A program made the position numbers and the translations under genes. A DNA stretch of 64,000 nucleotides from Dirofilaria immitis (taxonomy: Eukaryota > Nematoda > Chromadorea > Rhabditida > Onchocercidae), in the NCBI GenBank assembly GCA_024305405.1, contig JAKNDB010000085.1:62001-126000 (forward strand), in the 5' to 3' direction. The notes beneath the pieces were generated by a model. The model was not told the origin of the DNA, made no database searches, and saw nothing but the letters and a program-made list of their open reading frames with translations. This document shows positions 37,901-50,295 of the stretch, in pieces. The first letter of the stretch is position 1; every line of letters begins with the position of its first letter.

Positions 37901-40528
37901 AGAAATTTTAAATTGTAAAATAAATCAAAATATTTATTACTATTCATCGAATTATAATATTTTTTGTTTATTTTTGATTAAATAGTTCGATCTATACGTT
38001 CAATCGAACTTATAGTATAACATGAAAGGTGATATTCTAGGATAGGATTCAGAAAATTTATCGCTTACAAAATGTTTCAGTCGAACTTATATAATATGAA
38101 AGGTGATATTCTAGGATAGGATTCAGAAAATTTATTGCTTACAAAATGTTTCAGTCGAACTTATAGTGTAACATGAAAGATGATAGGATTCAGAAAATTC
38201 ATTGCTTGTATTTCTATTTTTTGAATCAAATAATTCCAAATGATAAAATTAATTTTAAAATCGGAATCAATCTTACCAGCTAATGCTATTAATGGTTTAC
38301 TGCGTACCCAATCGATGGCAATAAAGCCATCGTCATGTCTCAGTATAAAACAATTGCGCTTAATGCGCAAAGTGAAAAGAGGACAATACAAGTTATTGCA
38401 AATTTTGGTGATAGTGAATCTGCAACTTCTTGTAAACCTTCCGGCAAGCTTTCATTATGAAACATACCGAATTCCAGAATGTCTACAAAAATGAAACACC
38501 TGAAAATCTATTACGAAATACTTTATGAGTGTTGAATTCAATTTATTTTGTTATATATTAATTTCTGGAAGGATAATATTACAATTAATATTGCTATTTT
38601 GCTAAAGAAGATATCAGCCATTATCATATCAAATATCTTCCAATTTCATTGCTTAAAAAGTAAAGTCTAAAAATATGGAATGATAAGAAAAATTTAACAT
38701 ACCAGATGCTGGCTTTTCGATATTAGATAAGAAATCAGCAACCTTTTGCGCCATAAATAACTGATATTACCAACTTTTTCATCTCGAACATTATATGTAA
38801 GTCTAACAGCTCGAACATAGTTGAAATGACCTTCCTGTAGGTAATGTTAGTTCGAAAGCAAATTAATGATTCATGACGTATGATTTATTTCGGAAGCTAA
38901 ATGTCTTCCTATGTGAAATATAGAAATGATAGTAAGATGAAATAAAGGGTTGGTCGATTGTTTACTATAATTATAAATTTGACAACTTTTTTAAAAAGCT
39001 GACGTCATAGATCAAAAAGCATCGAACTACTTGATGATCCATCAGAGTGTTGGATGTTATATTTTGAGAAATAATTAATCACTTCATTAATTATGTAAAT
39101 TCTTTGAAATATTAATTAACTTTTCGAAACCACATCTCGAGATATGAAAAGGTCTAAAGGTTAAAATTTTCATTTTTTGTATGCAAATCTATAAAGATGT
39201 ACTTCATCGATGATATTTGGAGCACCAATTAATGCACCAAAATAAATTGGTTCAGTTCCCCGCCATCCGATTGGATAAGTTATTTTAACCTAAAAAAAAA
39301 AAGTAATATATTCATTATGTTTTATGAGCACGCAAGGTATGACAATTTTCCGTGTGTTAGAAGCGTACTTACGAAAGGCATGACAATATTCCGTGTGACA
39401 GAAGTGTACGAGAATGACAAAAGAATCATATCGGAACATTTCTGATCAGTGCTGAATAAATCAGAGATATGAGTTCTGTTCAAAATTATAATTATTAGTC
39501 GAATAAATCTATTTGAAATGGCTTAACTCATTAGCGATTATATCATTTGTAAAATCGGCGAATTTCGGATCGAAATTTCCCCATCGTTCTTTCGGCATAA
39601 GCATTGTTATATGTTCATTCATAAAACATTTCCAATTATAGGACATGCATAGATCAGTGAATCCAACTTCGTAGGCTATATTATTGTGTGTCACTGATAT
39701 TGTAATATTATGAATAATATGCTGAAAAAGAGGAAAAATTTCTACCATAAAATCCATCAAATCAATGATTCATATCTTAAACCTTCTTCGTTATTATTTA
39801 TCGTTCAATTATTCAATATATCAATTAGGTCATCATCATCTATCATCGAACATTAATTGATTTATATCTTCGACACTTAATATTTAAACAATATTATATG
39901 ATTAATGGGTAGAAATAGTTTTTATTAAATGTGAAAATCTTTAAAAAATACCTGATTGATCCGTTCCAATTCATCCAAATATTTTAATACCAGCATATTA
40001 GGTCGTCCAAATTTGGGATGCTTTATCCCGGCAGCGATTATATCTATATAACCTGTATAATCATAACTTTTTCCAGGCCAAAATTCCTGTTCATTCAAGG
40101 GCCAATGCTCACTCAATACCTTTTTCTCGTAACGCCATTGAGCATTTCTCGGTGAGAATACATATTCTGGATCGATTGTCGTCTGCAAACTATTTTTATA
40201 TGCTTTTCTTGAATAGCTTAGAATATTAATTGACCATATATGGTTGGCTATTAAATGATCAGCTTGATCACACGATTACAAATTGTTTTAATTTAATTAG
40301 GCTTGATTCAAAAGGTTCATTCTTGCCTTTATTAGTTTTTTCATAATTTGTTAATTTAGACAAAAAAATACGAAAGAAAGTTTACCTGTCTTTTATAAAC
40401 GAAAATCCAATGCCAAGAGCTATTGTCAACAAGATCGGCGCAATTAATAGAACTAATCGATAGCGATAAGCAATAGAACCCCAACGATAAAATAAATGTT
40501 GTATGAGATTATCGAAGGATAAAGCCAT
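31816..40528 (-). CDS. Patched-related (PTR) sterol-sensing / RND-fold membrane protein
   Basis: Seventeen exons: 40528-40386, 40189-39952, 39721-39528, 39289-39203, 38834-38703, 38482-38277, 37556-37449, 36586-36450, 36063-35854, 35703-35493, 34935-34694, 34175-33979, 33815-33710, 33478-33317, 32963-32828, 32464-32277, 31970-31816; about 950 residues. Order: TM1 (LLIAPILLTIALGIGF), first lumenal domain, sterol-sensing block (FGLILWMGF, then IGVDDMFIMSAAWHR with the RND-type Asp pair, FYTFMGITFTYLYQLTFF), cytosolic Ser/Lys-rich linker (exon 10, weakest), second half (YYGPFLLDGF, FRFQLGLRNY) and last bundle (MSIGFAVDLSAHIGY, ISALETIGWPVF, HGLVLLPIFL). C. elegans PTR proteins act in moulting, cuticle and endocytic trafficking; this member's role is unknown. 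At least eight one-base frame breaks, nearly all at A/T runs, probably assembly error. Introns hold several tandem repeats. Confidence 0.93.
33455..33545. repeat. Duplicated intron-exon boundary in the PTR gene
   Basis: The first bases of exon 14 (minus strand TCCTACAATCGATTGTCT) are repeated with two changes about 53 bases upstream in the intron, followed by another partial copy of the linking sequence. The true acceptor, TTTTTGTAG at 33479-33480, is the one that keeps phase. Confidence 0.55.
34962..34998. repeat. ATT trinucleotide microsatellite
   Basis: About twelve ATT units in the PTR intron just upstream (in gene orientation) of exon 11. Confidence 0.9.
36737..37369. repeat. 63-bp tandem repeat, about ten copies, in a PTR intron
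   Basis: The unit contains ATACTAATGATAAAAGATAA, GCAAATTTCATCATTTT, and a variable TCTATAAAT(A/G)TTATTAATTTTT end. About ten contiguous copies occupy the intron between exons 7 and 8. Two sub-types (AGGATACT versus ACAATACT/GCAATACT; AATATT versus AATGTT) are interspersed. It is contiguous, without spacers. Confidence 0.9.
38004..38212. repeat. About 75-bp tandem repeat, 2.7 copies, in a PTR intron
   Basis: Copies start at TCGAACTTAT at 38004, 38081 and 38155 and share GATATTCTAGGATAGGATTC and CTTACAAAATGTTTCAG. Period is 77 then 74 bases; the last copy is shortened. Confidence 0.8.
39334..39412. repeat. Two-copy repeat, about 40 bp, in a PTR intron
   Basis: Two neighbouring copies of AAGG(T/C)ATGACAAT(T/A)TTCCGTGTG followed by AGAAG(C/T)GTAC between PTR exons 3 and 4. 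Less AT-rich than the surrounding intron. Confidence 0.65.
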
Positions 40529-41779
40529 TGATTATCTAAATTTTAGATTTTCAATTGAATAAAGTTTGCAAAGTTTACTGATAATCTGCGAAAAAATATC
40601 ACAAAGTTACGATTTAATCCTAGGCATATAGTATTATTATCATCATATTAGAAGAAGTAATTCAGATGTCGCAGTAAGCAAAAATTGTATTTTCGGAAAT
40701 AAAAATAAATAAATTTCTAAATACGAAATTTAGTTGCTTAGTCATTGAAAGAATAATGATGAAGATATTGGAAATACGACTACATGAAAACCATTTGTTG
40801 ATCGTTTGAATTATCCATTACGTATGCCTTCATCGAAATGACGGTGACAATGAGACGATGACACGGGAAAAGATACGACAATAGCGACATTAGACAAACT
40901 GCGGCGAAAGAGATAATTTGAAAAAAGTCCTCTCGTTCAATAACTGAGAAATATCATCGTCACAATCACCATTTACTAATTATCACTACTACTGTTGATA
41001 TCCTACAATTAATCCAATATTATCATCAATGCTATTTCATAACTTTTAGCTAAAATTAATTGCTGTAGCATTATTATCAATTGTTTAATTGTTAATATTA
41101 ACTTCCAAAACTGTCGCTTATATACTTCTAGATGTTTTCGATCTAAATTTTTAAATTCCTGCCTAGAACTCAAGAAAAAATGAAATATTTCTTAACAAAT
41201 GCAAGAACGAAGAATTTGCTATTAAATCCAGTTAAAGTCTTAGAATATCACTTCATCGAGTTTTTACCAATCTTTTATAATATTCCATTTCTATGTGAAT
41301 ATATTACAAAATTATTCTCTGGCAGCTGATGATTTAAGAATAATTTATTCAAATATAAGCTATTAAAATATGAAGCAAAAATTGAGTTAAAAAAAAAAAA
41401 CTATATTTTCATCATTCTCAAGAAATGCCCTAAATTTTATTTCCTTTTTTGTCTCTTGGCTAATGACAAATTAAGTTTTTTTGGTGATCGATGAGGCAAA
41501 ATTGGTTTCTTTTATTATAATAACGACTTTAATTCTTCGCATGAAATAGATTAAAGTTGTTCCGTATGTGCGATTATGGATTTATGAGATTTCTTCCAAA
41601 CTTTTATAAGTCTTCATATTCAAACTTCATAATTTTTAATGAACTTTATTAAATTTCTTTACTTTTTTCAATTAAAGAAAATAGATCCATTTTGTAAGAA
41701 TTTTTTTTTTTGAGCAGATACCAGTAGCTATCGAAAACTAAAATAATTTATGATATAAACATATCAAATTAAATTATTA
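40529..41779. other. Intergenic upstream of the PTR gene
   Basis: AT-rich sequence holding the presumed PTR promoter. No motif, repeat or exon was recognised. Confidence 0.4.
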
Positions 41780-42145
41780 TTGCATGAATCATCATCTAAC
41801 ATTGATAAATGTCATGAATGTCTAAATCATTTATCCAATTCTTATCTTTATTCCTTATTATCAAGCTTATCTTCAACGATGAAATATCGGAAACCAACCA
41901 ATCCACATGTAAATATTTCCGATATGCTAACAAAGCTTATGCGCAATGTTTCAAATATTTTCCTATCAGATAGTCATACTTACACGATGTTTGGAATGCG
42001 TAAAAACATCGCTATAAAAACGGTTTGCTATCTGCAACGAATTGATTCTGTTGTTTTCATTCGACTATTTAGTCTGGCTGCTATTCGGCTGCTCATCTTA
42101 TTCTCATCCTTCATTTTAACCCTTATGTTTTACTCGCGTTGTTAA
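41780..42145 (+). CDS. Orphan ORF, 121 residues, possible membrane protein
   Basis: The longest uninterrupted frame in the right half, ATG to TAA, with mixed codon usage. The N-terminal 80 residues are polar with Ser, Asn and His; about 88-118 is strongly hydrophobic (SVVFIRLFSLAAIRLLILFS) and would make a C-terminal membrane anchor. No signal peptide and no recognised family. It starts about 1.25 kb upstream of the divergent PTR gene. It may be a single-exon gene, an exon of one, or chance. Confidence 0.35.
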   Translation: MHESSSNIDKCHECLNHLSNSYLYSLLSSLSSTMKYRKPTNPHVNISDMLTKLMRNVSNIFLSDSHTYTMFGMRKNIAIKTVCYLQRIDSVVFIRLFSLAAIRLLILFSSFILTLMFYSRC

Positions 42146-42619
42146 TCTTTATCTTGCTTTTTTTTTTTTCGACGTAATTATTACCGAATGGAACTCACTA
42201 CGATCGACGCGTTTGATCGACGCGTTTACATTCGGATGTTTAATTACCAAGTTTAAGATCATAGCAAAGAAAGTTTTTCCTAACCTATATCTTCCGATAA
42301 TGATTCCTATATATTATATCATTGAATTATTACATAAGTTTCAGATTATATTTTGTATTTAAATAATATACATCAATTATAAAATTAAATGATTGAAAAG
42401 AAAAAAAACGGAGAAATTGTAGTTCCTTGATGATTATAACAAAAATGTTTGAAAATTTTTTGAAATCATTGCGCGAGAACATTACATCCATTGTTACTTG
42501 CATCGTTATTTTAAGTTAATTTTTATTTCCTATCAATTCAAATGGTTCGAAAATTCTTTTTCAATCATAAAAATTAATCGTCTATTGCATCTCAATCGTA
42601 TTATCCATCAATAAAACAT

Positions 42620-42625
42620 TTTATT
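42620..42625 (-). terminator. AATAAA polyadenylation signal for the Srt-like receptor
   Basis: AATAAA on the minus strand 72 bases past the receptor stop codon. Confidence 0.4.
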
Positions 42626-42697
42626 AAGTATCATTCGTAACAATAAAATGTCTCTTTTACATTTATAAATTTTAGGCGAATATGTCGAAATTTATGT

Positions 42698-45525
42698 TCA
42701 TTTTTGCTTACATATTATATTGCGAATATTTCGCTGCACATTACTATTCATTGCGATGTATAGAAATCCTTTGCCGCCTGAAAAGAAATTTCCAAAGCAA
42801 ATTTACATATCTTTCCATTATTGCACAACGTTTATAGACTGTTGCTAAACTTTGCAATATCAATGCACGCAGAATTATACGTACGCAATTGCATGTCAGC
42901 TATATATGGTTAATTATTAGCTTTCTGAAAAGTCATTCAAATTGAAACTATCGCAGTCAAGAATCATCACGCGATTCCGAAGAATTGTTCGGCTAATTTG
43001 GAAATAAGCAATTATTAAGAGATTATAAAATCATTCAGCAATTTAATTCCACTTATTCAATTAAATTAAGAGCGAATAGGTAAATATTAATATATAACTA
43101 TTTTAAAATTAAAAGTTAAGCTAAAAAAAAAAAAAACAAGAAACCTTGTAAAAACATCCATGAAATATGGATGTATGGCAAAAAAGTTGGCAGTATAAAA
43201 ACAAAATCGATGATTATATATAATACACTGCAAGTAATCAATAAGAAACTGATAATAATCGATTGCACTAGTATCTGAAAATTCTAATTTTAGAGTCGTA
43301 GAATTAATATGTGTTTTGTAGCATAAGAAATAAAACAACATTTGCTTATTTGTTATAAATATTGGAAAGTTTCCGTTTGCTCCATAAGTCGTTAAAAAGC
43401 TATTTAATTATTAAAGGTAATTAAATTCTAGTGCTGAGTTAATTTTCTTTCAAGTTTTAATCTTTGCAAATTGAAACTTTAAATTAATTATAGATTATTA
43501 TGAAAGTATCGAAATGTTCGCTTTTCCATTATTTTGAAGCAGAGATTTTTTTCTCCTATCTCTATGCCGATTTTATGAATCTATATCGCCTACGATTATT
43601 CAAATTCCTACTTGAATTGATAGAAAATTTAATTTATATATATTTTCTCTTTTTGTTTTCTTAAATTAAATCTAAATTTCAAATTAAATAACATACAAAC
43701 AACTGTGGATTCGTTATCTTCGATTTATCAGAAATAACATGCGATCGTCGGCGAAGAACCATTGCTATGAATATATATTGTCCCACAGTGATAACGACAA
43801 CACAAACATTGTTAAACGTATGAAACCAATTTTTTCGCTGATAAAATTATCAAAGAATACAATAATATTTTGTTAAGTTATATAAAATAATATTTAAATA
43901 TCTTTTTTGCAAAAATTGAACACTATGAATTATTATATTGCAATCTTTGCAAACTAGAAAAATTAACAAATATAGTGATAGTAATTTAATAATAATGATA
44001 GTAGTATAATGAATAATAATAATAGTGATAATGATTGATAATAAATGATAATAATAATAATTAATAAGATGACAATAATAAGTCAAATAAGAAATGTTAA
44101 GATGAGAATTTTCAATATTATATTCATTTTAGAATTTAAAAGTTTTACTTTAATAAAATAAAAATTAAATTAGAAAAAAGATACTGATTCTGCAAGTGGA
44201 TCCAAATGATTTAGCCAAATGCCTAAATTACTATGATAAAATGCTTTTGGAGAAAGTAAGCGCATTGTAAAAGCGTAAAGTAGCGCTAGACAGACCAAAA
44301 ACCATAATCGCCATTTTGTAAAGATTGTCTGAAAATGCAATGATACATTTTACTGATGATACATTGATACGCTAATATGCTTCTTGAAATTATTAAAATG
44401 ATAAATTTATCATTAACGAATGGAATAAAGATGTTAAATGCGTATGATCAAGTGGATTAAGTAATACTTACCAGTGTTCTTTGATAATACAAATTGCAGC
44501 ATCTATTGAAATTAAGGATGATGCATAATGCACTATGTGCAAACCATGATGCTGAAAAAAATTTGCAAAACTTTCGTTAAAAACTGATAAGATTGATAAG
44601 ACGTTAGTTTGAAAGGATCATTATTTAATGGTAATAATCTTTTGTCGAAAGATATCTAAAGATTTGGTTTGCTTATAAATTGCCGTCTATTAGATTAAAA
44701 CAAATTTCCGTTTTATGAATAAATGTTGAGAATAATAATAAGATTATAGTTGCTAAAAATAGTTTGGCATTTTATGCTATTACTAAAATTTAATTTATCT
44801 CATTTTCTTAAAAATAAATATTTTCGATTACATAAAGAAATAAAGTCGAAAAACAACGAGAAATTTGGTGCAGTGCAATATGAAATTCCGATGATAGAGA
44901 AAGAACCAGTAATTGTTAAATCGTTATTAATAGTTATCATATCTACGATACCAATTACGATCATCAATTTGAAGCAGGAATGACAACGATGTTCTCGTCG
45001 TAAAAATGTTATAAGACATGGTAAATATGCAATCTGAAAATATCAAAGATGTATTAAGTGTAATTTTCGTTATCAAAACTTCTGATCAGTTAACTTTCAG
45101 TTGAGGAATCAACATTAATGGCTATCAGTTAAATTGTCATCTTATCGTTAAATTGTTTAAACATATATATAAAATTGACATTTTAATCAATACGATATCT
45201 TTTATGTTATTATGACAAAGATTGATTTCAAATTTTCCGCGATTAATTTCATTAATTATCTGAGAATTGTCGCAAAAAGTGAAATATTAAACAAAGAAAA
45301 ATTTCACAGAAGTAAGCATCGTTATTATTAAAAATGTTAAATGCGGAAATTTCAATGAAAGAGAGCCTGAAAAATGAGACTGAGTGTGAGATAAGTAGTG
45401 CCAATTAATATATTTGGCTCATTTAACGTTCCATTCATCGTCTGACATATCCATTGATTGATACTGATTACTGTTTTGTTTGTCCTTAAAATTCTGTATT
45501 TTACAGTATTTGCTAAAGAAAAATT
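42698..45525 (-). CDS. Seven-transmembrane receptor resembling nematode serpentine class T (Srt)
   Basis: Seven exons recognised: about 45525-45367, 45033-44832, 44551-44472, 44328-44185, 43837-43701, 43227-43145, 42777-42698. Phases agree throughout and no frame break is needed. TM1 reads LIGTTYLTLSLIFQ then IAYLPCLITFLRR; the loop and TM2 give HSCFKLMIVIGIVDMI; TM3 ends WFAHSALCIILNFNRC, where the NRC is the Srt-style signature after TM3; TM4 is WRLWFLVCLALLYAF; TM5 VVVITVGQYIFIAMVL with a basic loop RRRSH; TM6 VLYIIIDFVFILPTF; TM7 region WMFLQGGKGFLYIAMN followed by NIRNII. Srt proteins are nematode chemoreceptor-like GPCRs of mostly unknown ligand. The first junction needs a GC donor (CAG then GCTCTC at 45366-45365). 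The extreme 5' end and start codon were not located; a stop lies upstream in frame, so an earlier exon probably exists. Confidence 0.75.
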
Positions 45526-47462
45526 TTTCTGATAAAATTATGTAAAATTTCTTTTTTTCTAATTTCAATGCTATCAAATTTCCAAAAATTATCTTTCCAT
45601 TTTAATTTCAATGCTTCAAAATCATCTTGGAAACAATTTATCAAAAAACTTACTCGTTGTAAATCATACTATTTCGAAATTCCTTCTGATTTTTATACGA
45701 TAATTTCAATACTGTATATTTCTCTCATTTTCTTTTTTTTTTTTTTGAGTTGATCAAATTTTCTACTTGAAACATTCATTCATTCATTACTGTAATTATT
45801 GATAAGTTCTTGACAACAGTTGTACTCCGAATATTACTACTATAACAATTTTGTATATTAAAAAAAAAAAATCGATATATCATTATAAAAAAATAATCAA
45901 TCAAATAGAAAATAATTAGATAATTTTTTTTGATAAGTATTTAAAGCAAGACTACGAAATATAATTTATAAAATGTTAATGATTCTCGAATACACTATTG
46001 AATAATAGGAACTGAAATGAAAATTTTAATTTGTCAATTAAATGCTCACTCAAATGCAACGATGACTTCAAGAGTTTTTTTTTTTTCAATTGAAAAATGC
46101 TAATTAGTAGTTAATTTAATAGTGATAACAAAATTTATGCTAAGTTGTGCTCGTTGAAAATTCTATACGATTATTTTAATTAATAAAAAAATTTTTGAAT
46201 TTTTACTTATTTATAAAAATAATTATTCTATGATAGAAGGAAAAATAACACATCACTAATGATCTATTTTCTTTTATAAAAAAAAAAAAGAAAGAAAAAG
46301 AAATTATTGATTATTATTATCATTTTTTTCTCTCGATTAATCTATTAAGTTTATTGCATATTTTGAAGAGATAAAATTATATACATAGTCTTTTATTGAT
46401 AAAAGTTATGATTAGTAGTTAGTTATTATACATATATATCTATATATATTAATTAAAAGAGAAGCTAGAATGGATTTAATTAGGGATGAAAAGAAAAAAA
46501 TTTGAAATGACTAAAAATGAATGCTTCATTTTCGAATATTTTTCGACTTTAAATAAACGTGCTTCAGCAATAACTTTCTTTCAATAATGCACTTTTTAAT
46601 TTTCATCAAAAAAAAAGAGGCAGAAGAAGAAGCAGAAGAAGAACTCATAAATCGCAATTATCTTTTTTTTCATTTTGAAAAAATAATTCAAATTACAAAA
46701 AAGATAAATTAAAAAAAAACGAAATAAAATGAAAAAATTAATTTTAATTTCATTTATAAAAAATTTTATCACATTTTTGATAAATTAATTGTATAAATAG
46801 CAATTATTAATTGGCTAAATCAAAAGATATGAGAATATTTGTAGGAAGAATTGTGGAATGATAAGATTACAATTTACAATTTACAGCATATCATTTTCTT
46901 CCTTTTGTAAACTATCGCAATTTACCATAATTCAACGGCTAGTTATAATTTTTATTAGAAAAAAAAAAAAAAAAGTGGAAACGTTGACTTTTCAAATTGT
47001 ATGATAATATTTATATGAAAAGAAAATAATATTACTCAATTGATTGATTAATCTATTTCGAAATTTGAACAAAATCTATTTTTTTTTATGAATTCATTAG
47101 AAATTAATTTATTTTTTTTTTTTATCCATTTTTGTTTAAAATATAAAATTCCGAAAAATGTATTCATTTAAAAATAATTGTCATATTGCTAAATTATTTT
47201 TTGTAAAAAAAATAATATTTTCGTTTAGTGTAGTAATTTTTTTATTTCATAGAAAATATTAAAATTTATTTATACTTTGAAAATTTTTATTTTTATTTTT
47301 CTTCTTAGCGAGCGATACTTTCATTTCTAAATTTAATTCGATGCAATAATAATTGGCAAATTTAAAATTTACTAAAATTGCTTAAATTCTCGAAGATTTT
47401 TTTTTTTTTATACCATTAACCAATTGGATTATGATGTAATAAGTTGATAATTGTCTTCAATA

Positions 47463-47548
47463 TCTTCAAATTCTCTTCTTTTATCATTATCAAATAATTT
47501 GAAGAAATAATTCAAAATCTTCAAATTCTCTTCTTTTATCATTATCAA
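47463..47548. repeat. Two-copy duplication containing TCTTCAAATTCTCTTCTTTT
   Basis: The segment TCTTCAAATTCTCTTCTTTT plus ATCATTATCAAATAA occurs twice about 55 bases apart. Confidence 0.6.
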
Positions 47549-48721
47549 ATAAATTATCAAATAATTTGTTCCGATCGAAAGTTATTATTGTAAAAATAGA
47601 TAATAATACAATTTTCTTTCATTTCTAAATTATCTAAACATTGAAATATTTGAAATAATATTGAAGCAAAAGCTATACATACATATATAATAGTTAAAAA
47701 GAAAAAAAAACAAAAAACTATTTTCAGGTGACAGCCAAATGAAAATTAACTTCAACTTGTTCAATATGCTTAGTGAAATATTAGCAGCTTAGTTTGCAAA
47801 TAAATTAAGGCTAAATTATTTTTTCTTGAAGAAAAATTTTAATTTCGAGATATTAGTCCTAACCAATTAACTAACTTAATTCAATCAAAAAAAAAAAGAG
47901 ATAGAAAAATTTATTTGACTTACGAAATATTTTTATAGAAATTGGCGCATATTTCGAGATTATTCTCGTTTAATTTCAAGCGATAATTATATATGAAGGA
48001 AGAAAGTTTTTCATCCATTTCAATTTACTATCTATTAATTAGAGCTTTTTAAAACTAACAATTCATAAAGTATAAAAAACTGAAGATTACCGTATACCTT
48101 CAAAATAAGATCATATTTTATATCAATTTTTTGTTGCAAAGGATACAAATTAATACTTATATCTAGGAAGTATCATCTTTTCTCGAGAAAATAAAATTTA
48201 TTCTCGTATAAAAATCTACATTTATTCGAAATAAATATATTTTGAAATCTTCCACTATTTTTTACATCATAAATGATTTCGCTTAATCTGAATTGTAAAA
48301 ATAAAGATTACTATTCAAATTTGCTATTAAATCAAATTTTTAATCAATGAACTTAAAAGGTAGAAATGATAATAAAAACGAATAGCTAAGAAGTGGTAAA
48401 TAATTGATACATACTAAAAATCATATGACATTTCTTCATTTTATAAATATTTGTTGGAAAGAATAAAAATGTTAATCAATATTTTGTTTACTTATATATG
48501 TATATATATATACATTATTGAAAGTAATAAGTTGGAAAAAATTTTAATAAATTTTAAATTTCTTAACTAACTAACTGCTACTTCAAATTGAATTTGAAAT
48601 TGGAAACATTTATCGTTGAATAAAAAAAAATGAAAATTGAAATTTGCAATTATTTATTGGAAATTTTCAAGCATCGATAAAATTTTAATATTTTCTATGA
48701 AATGAAAAATTGTTATGAAAT

Positions 48722-48811
48722 GTTGCTGTTGTTGTTGTTGTTGCAAATGATGATATTATCAATTTGAATGATTCAGAGATAGAGAGAGAGAAAAAGAGAG
48801 AGAGAGAGATA
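48722..48811. repeat. TGT and GA microsatellites
   Basis: TGTTGTTGT units at 48722-48744 and GAGA-type runs at 48779-48811, separated by unique sequence. Confidence 0.8.
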
Positions 48812-49841
48812 TCTTTAGATGGCTTCTTTTTCTTTTTTTTTTAAAATTTCATAATTTTAAGCAAACGATGATTAGTGGATTAAAAACAAATTGACTCCTA
48901 TGGAATCGTCAAAAATAGATATTTTCAAACTTTTGAATAATCAATGAATTCAATAACAACATATCACTTCATATAGATTACGAAAAAAAAAAAGAATCCT
49001 GTAGCAAATTATCACATATTAAAAATTCTTAGAATCCTCAATAGTTTCTGATTCGCACATATATGATTAATTACTTTCGCCCATTTATGATAAGATACGA
49101 ATAAATAAGTGAGTGTAAACGATTCGTTTCAAAACATTGTTGATTCTAATAATTTTCATATATTCTATTTCTGCTATAACTCACTCATACATTCATCAAA
49201 TAATATACTAATTGTTTTTTTAAAAAAAGAAGCATTTTTCAGGTGAAGAAATGATTCAGTCATCTGAAGCATTAATAATACCGTCTAAAGTACTGATGCA
49301 ATCATCTCATTAATGCCATCTGAACTCTGAACTATTAATGCTATCTGAAACACTGATGCCACCATTTGAAGCATTGATATATTTTTGCAAAAATCCAAAG
49401 ATTATTATTTAAGAAAAAAAACATTTGAAATTCTAACAAAGTGAATGATTTGAATTGAAATTCTCAAAAGAAAAATATTTGCTTATTATTGTAGCGTCAT
49501 ATGGTAGGTTACTGTACACATATGTTTGTATTATTGTAAAGTTATATGTTACGTTACCGTACACGTATATTTACGATCATATTTTTTTATTTTCTACGTG
49601 ATATGCAAATTTTAACTTTTTATTCTCGAATTGCATCATTTTAATTCAACAAATATGATGTAATTCAATACAAAATGATTAATTAGATGAAATATGAGCT
49701 AAGTGTAAAACACAGGTAATTAGATTACTTAATCAATCTTATTAATTAAGAAGAGTTAATGAAATATCAAAGTATACGTATTCTATGCTATTTTATCTCA
49801 TAACAATACTAGAATATAATTATCATTTTATTGCATCCTAA

Positions 49842-50060
49842 CATTTTCATCATTTTATTTCGATTAATTTATTAATAATATCCCTTTCTTTCCTTATCAA
49901 ATATCATTCTCGTAATTTTCATTTTCATCATTTTATTTCGATTAATTTATTAATAATATCCCTTTCTTTCCTTATCAAATATCACTCTCGTAATTTTTAT
50001 TTCCATCAATTTACTAATAATATTCTTCTCCTTCCTTACCAAATATCATTCTTGTAATTC
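49842..50060. repeat. About 78-bp tandem repeat, nearly three copies
   Basis: The first two copies (from about 49842 and 49920) are almost identical over ATTTTCATCATTTTATTTCG and CCCTTTCTTTCCTTATCAAA; the third (from about 49999) is shorter and diverged. Confidence 0.75.
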
Positions 50061-50295
50061 ATCACTACTCTTCATCAAAAATATTAATGCATCAAATTAC
50101 ATGATGAAATATACATTTCATAACATTTTGCTATCATCCGTTATCAATGATACAAAAGAAATTTGCATAATATAAATTATTAATTGAGCAAAAATTTTCA
50201 GTCGAATTTTTTAAATTACAGATGATTTGTATGGGTTATCATCGTAATTAATATCATATTTATGCTCCTTGCTAGGCTCTTTTGCTCATTATTTC

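Larger units (their letters stand above)
45526..50295. other. Gene desert, extremely AT-rich
   Basis: Nearly 4.8 kb with many A and T runs and no acceptable reading frame. The only structure seen is simple repeats: GAA-rich purine tract near 46617-46645, a two-copy duplication at 47463-47548, TGT repeats at 48722-48744, GA repeats at 48779-48811 and a tandem duplication at 49842-50060. The 5' exon of the Srt-like receptor may lie at the left end. Confidence 0.5.

Noticed and set aside
2558..40528. Pseudogene interpretation for the TUG, kinase, cyclin Q and PTR genes
   Set aside because: Apart from single-base breaks, mostly at A/T runs, all splice sites, catalytic residues and domain patterns are intact, and the same kind of break occurs in essential genes.
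43850..44086. Minus-strand ORF rich in Tyr and Ile
   Set aside because: Made of TAT/ATA-type repeats in an intron of the Srt-like receptor; real exons lie on either side.
44750..44983. Plus-strand ORF of 77 codons
   Set aside because: Mostly antisense to the receptor exon 45033-44832, which carries the Srt pattern on the minus strand.
45568..45753. Plus-strand ORF of 61 codons ending in poly-Phe
   Set aside because: Simple-sequence frame in the desert; the end is a T run.
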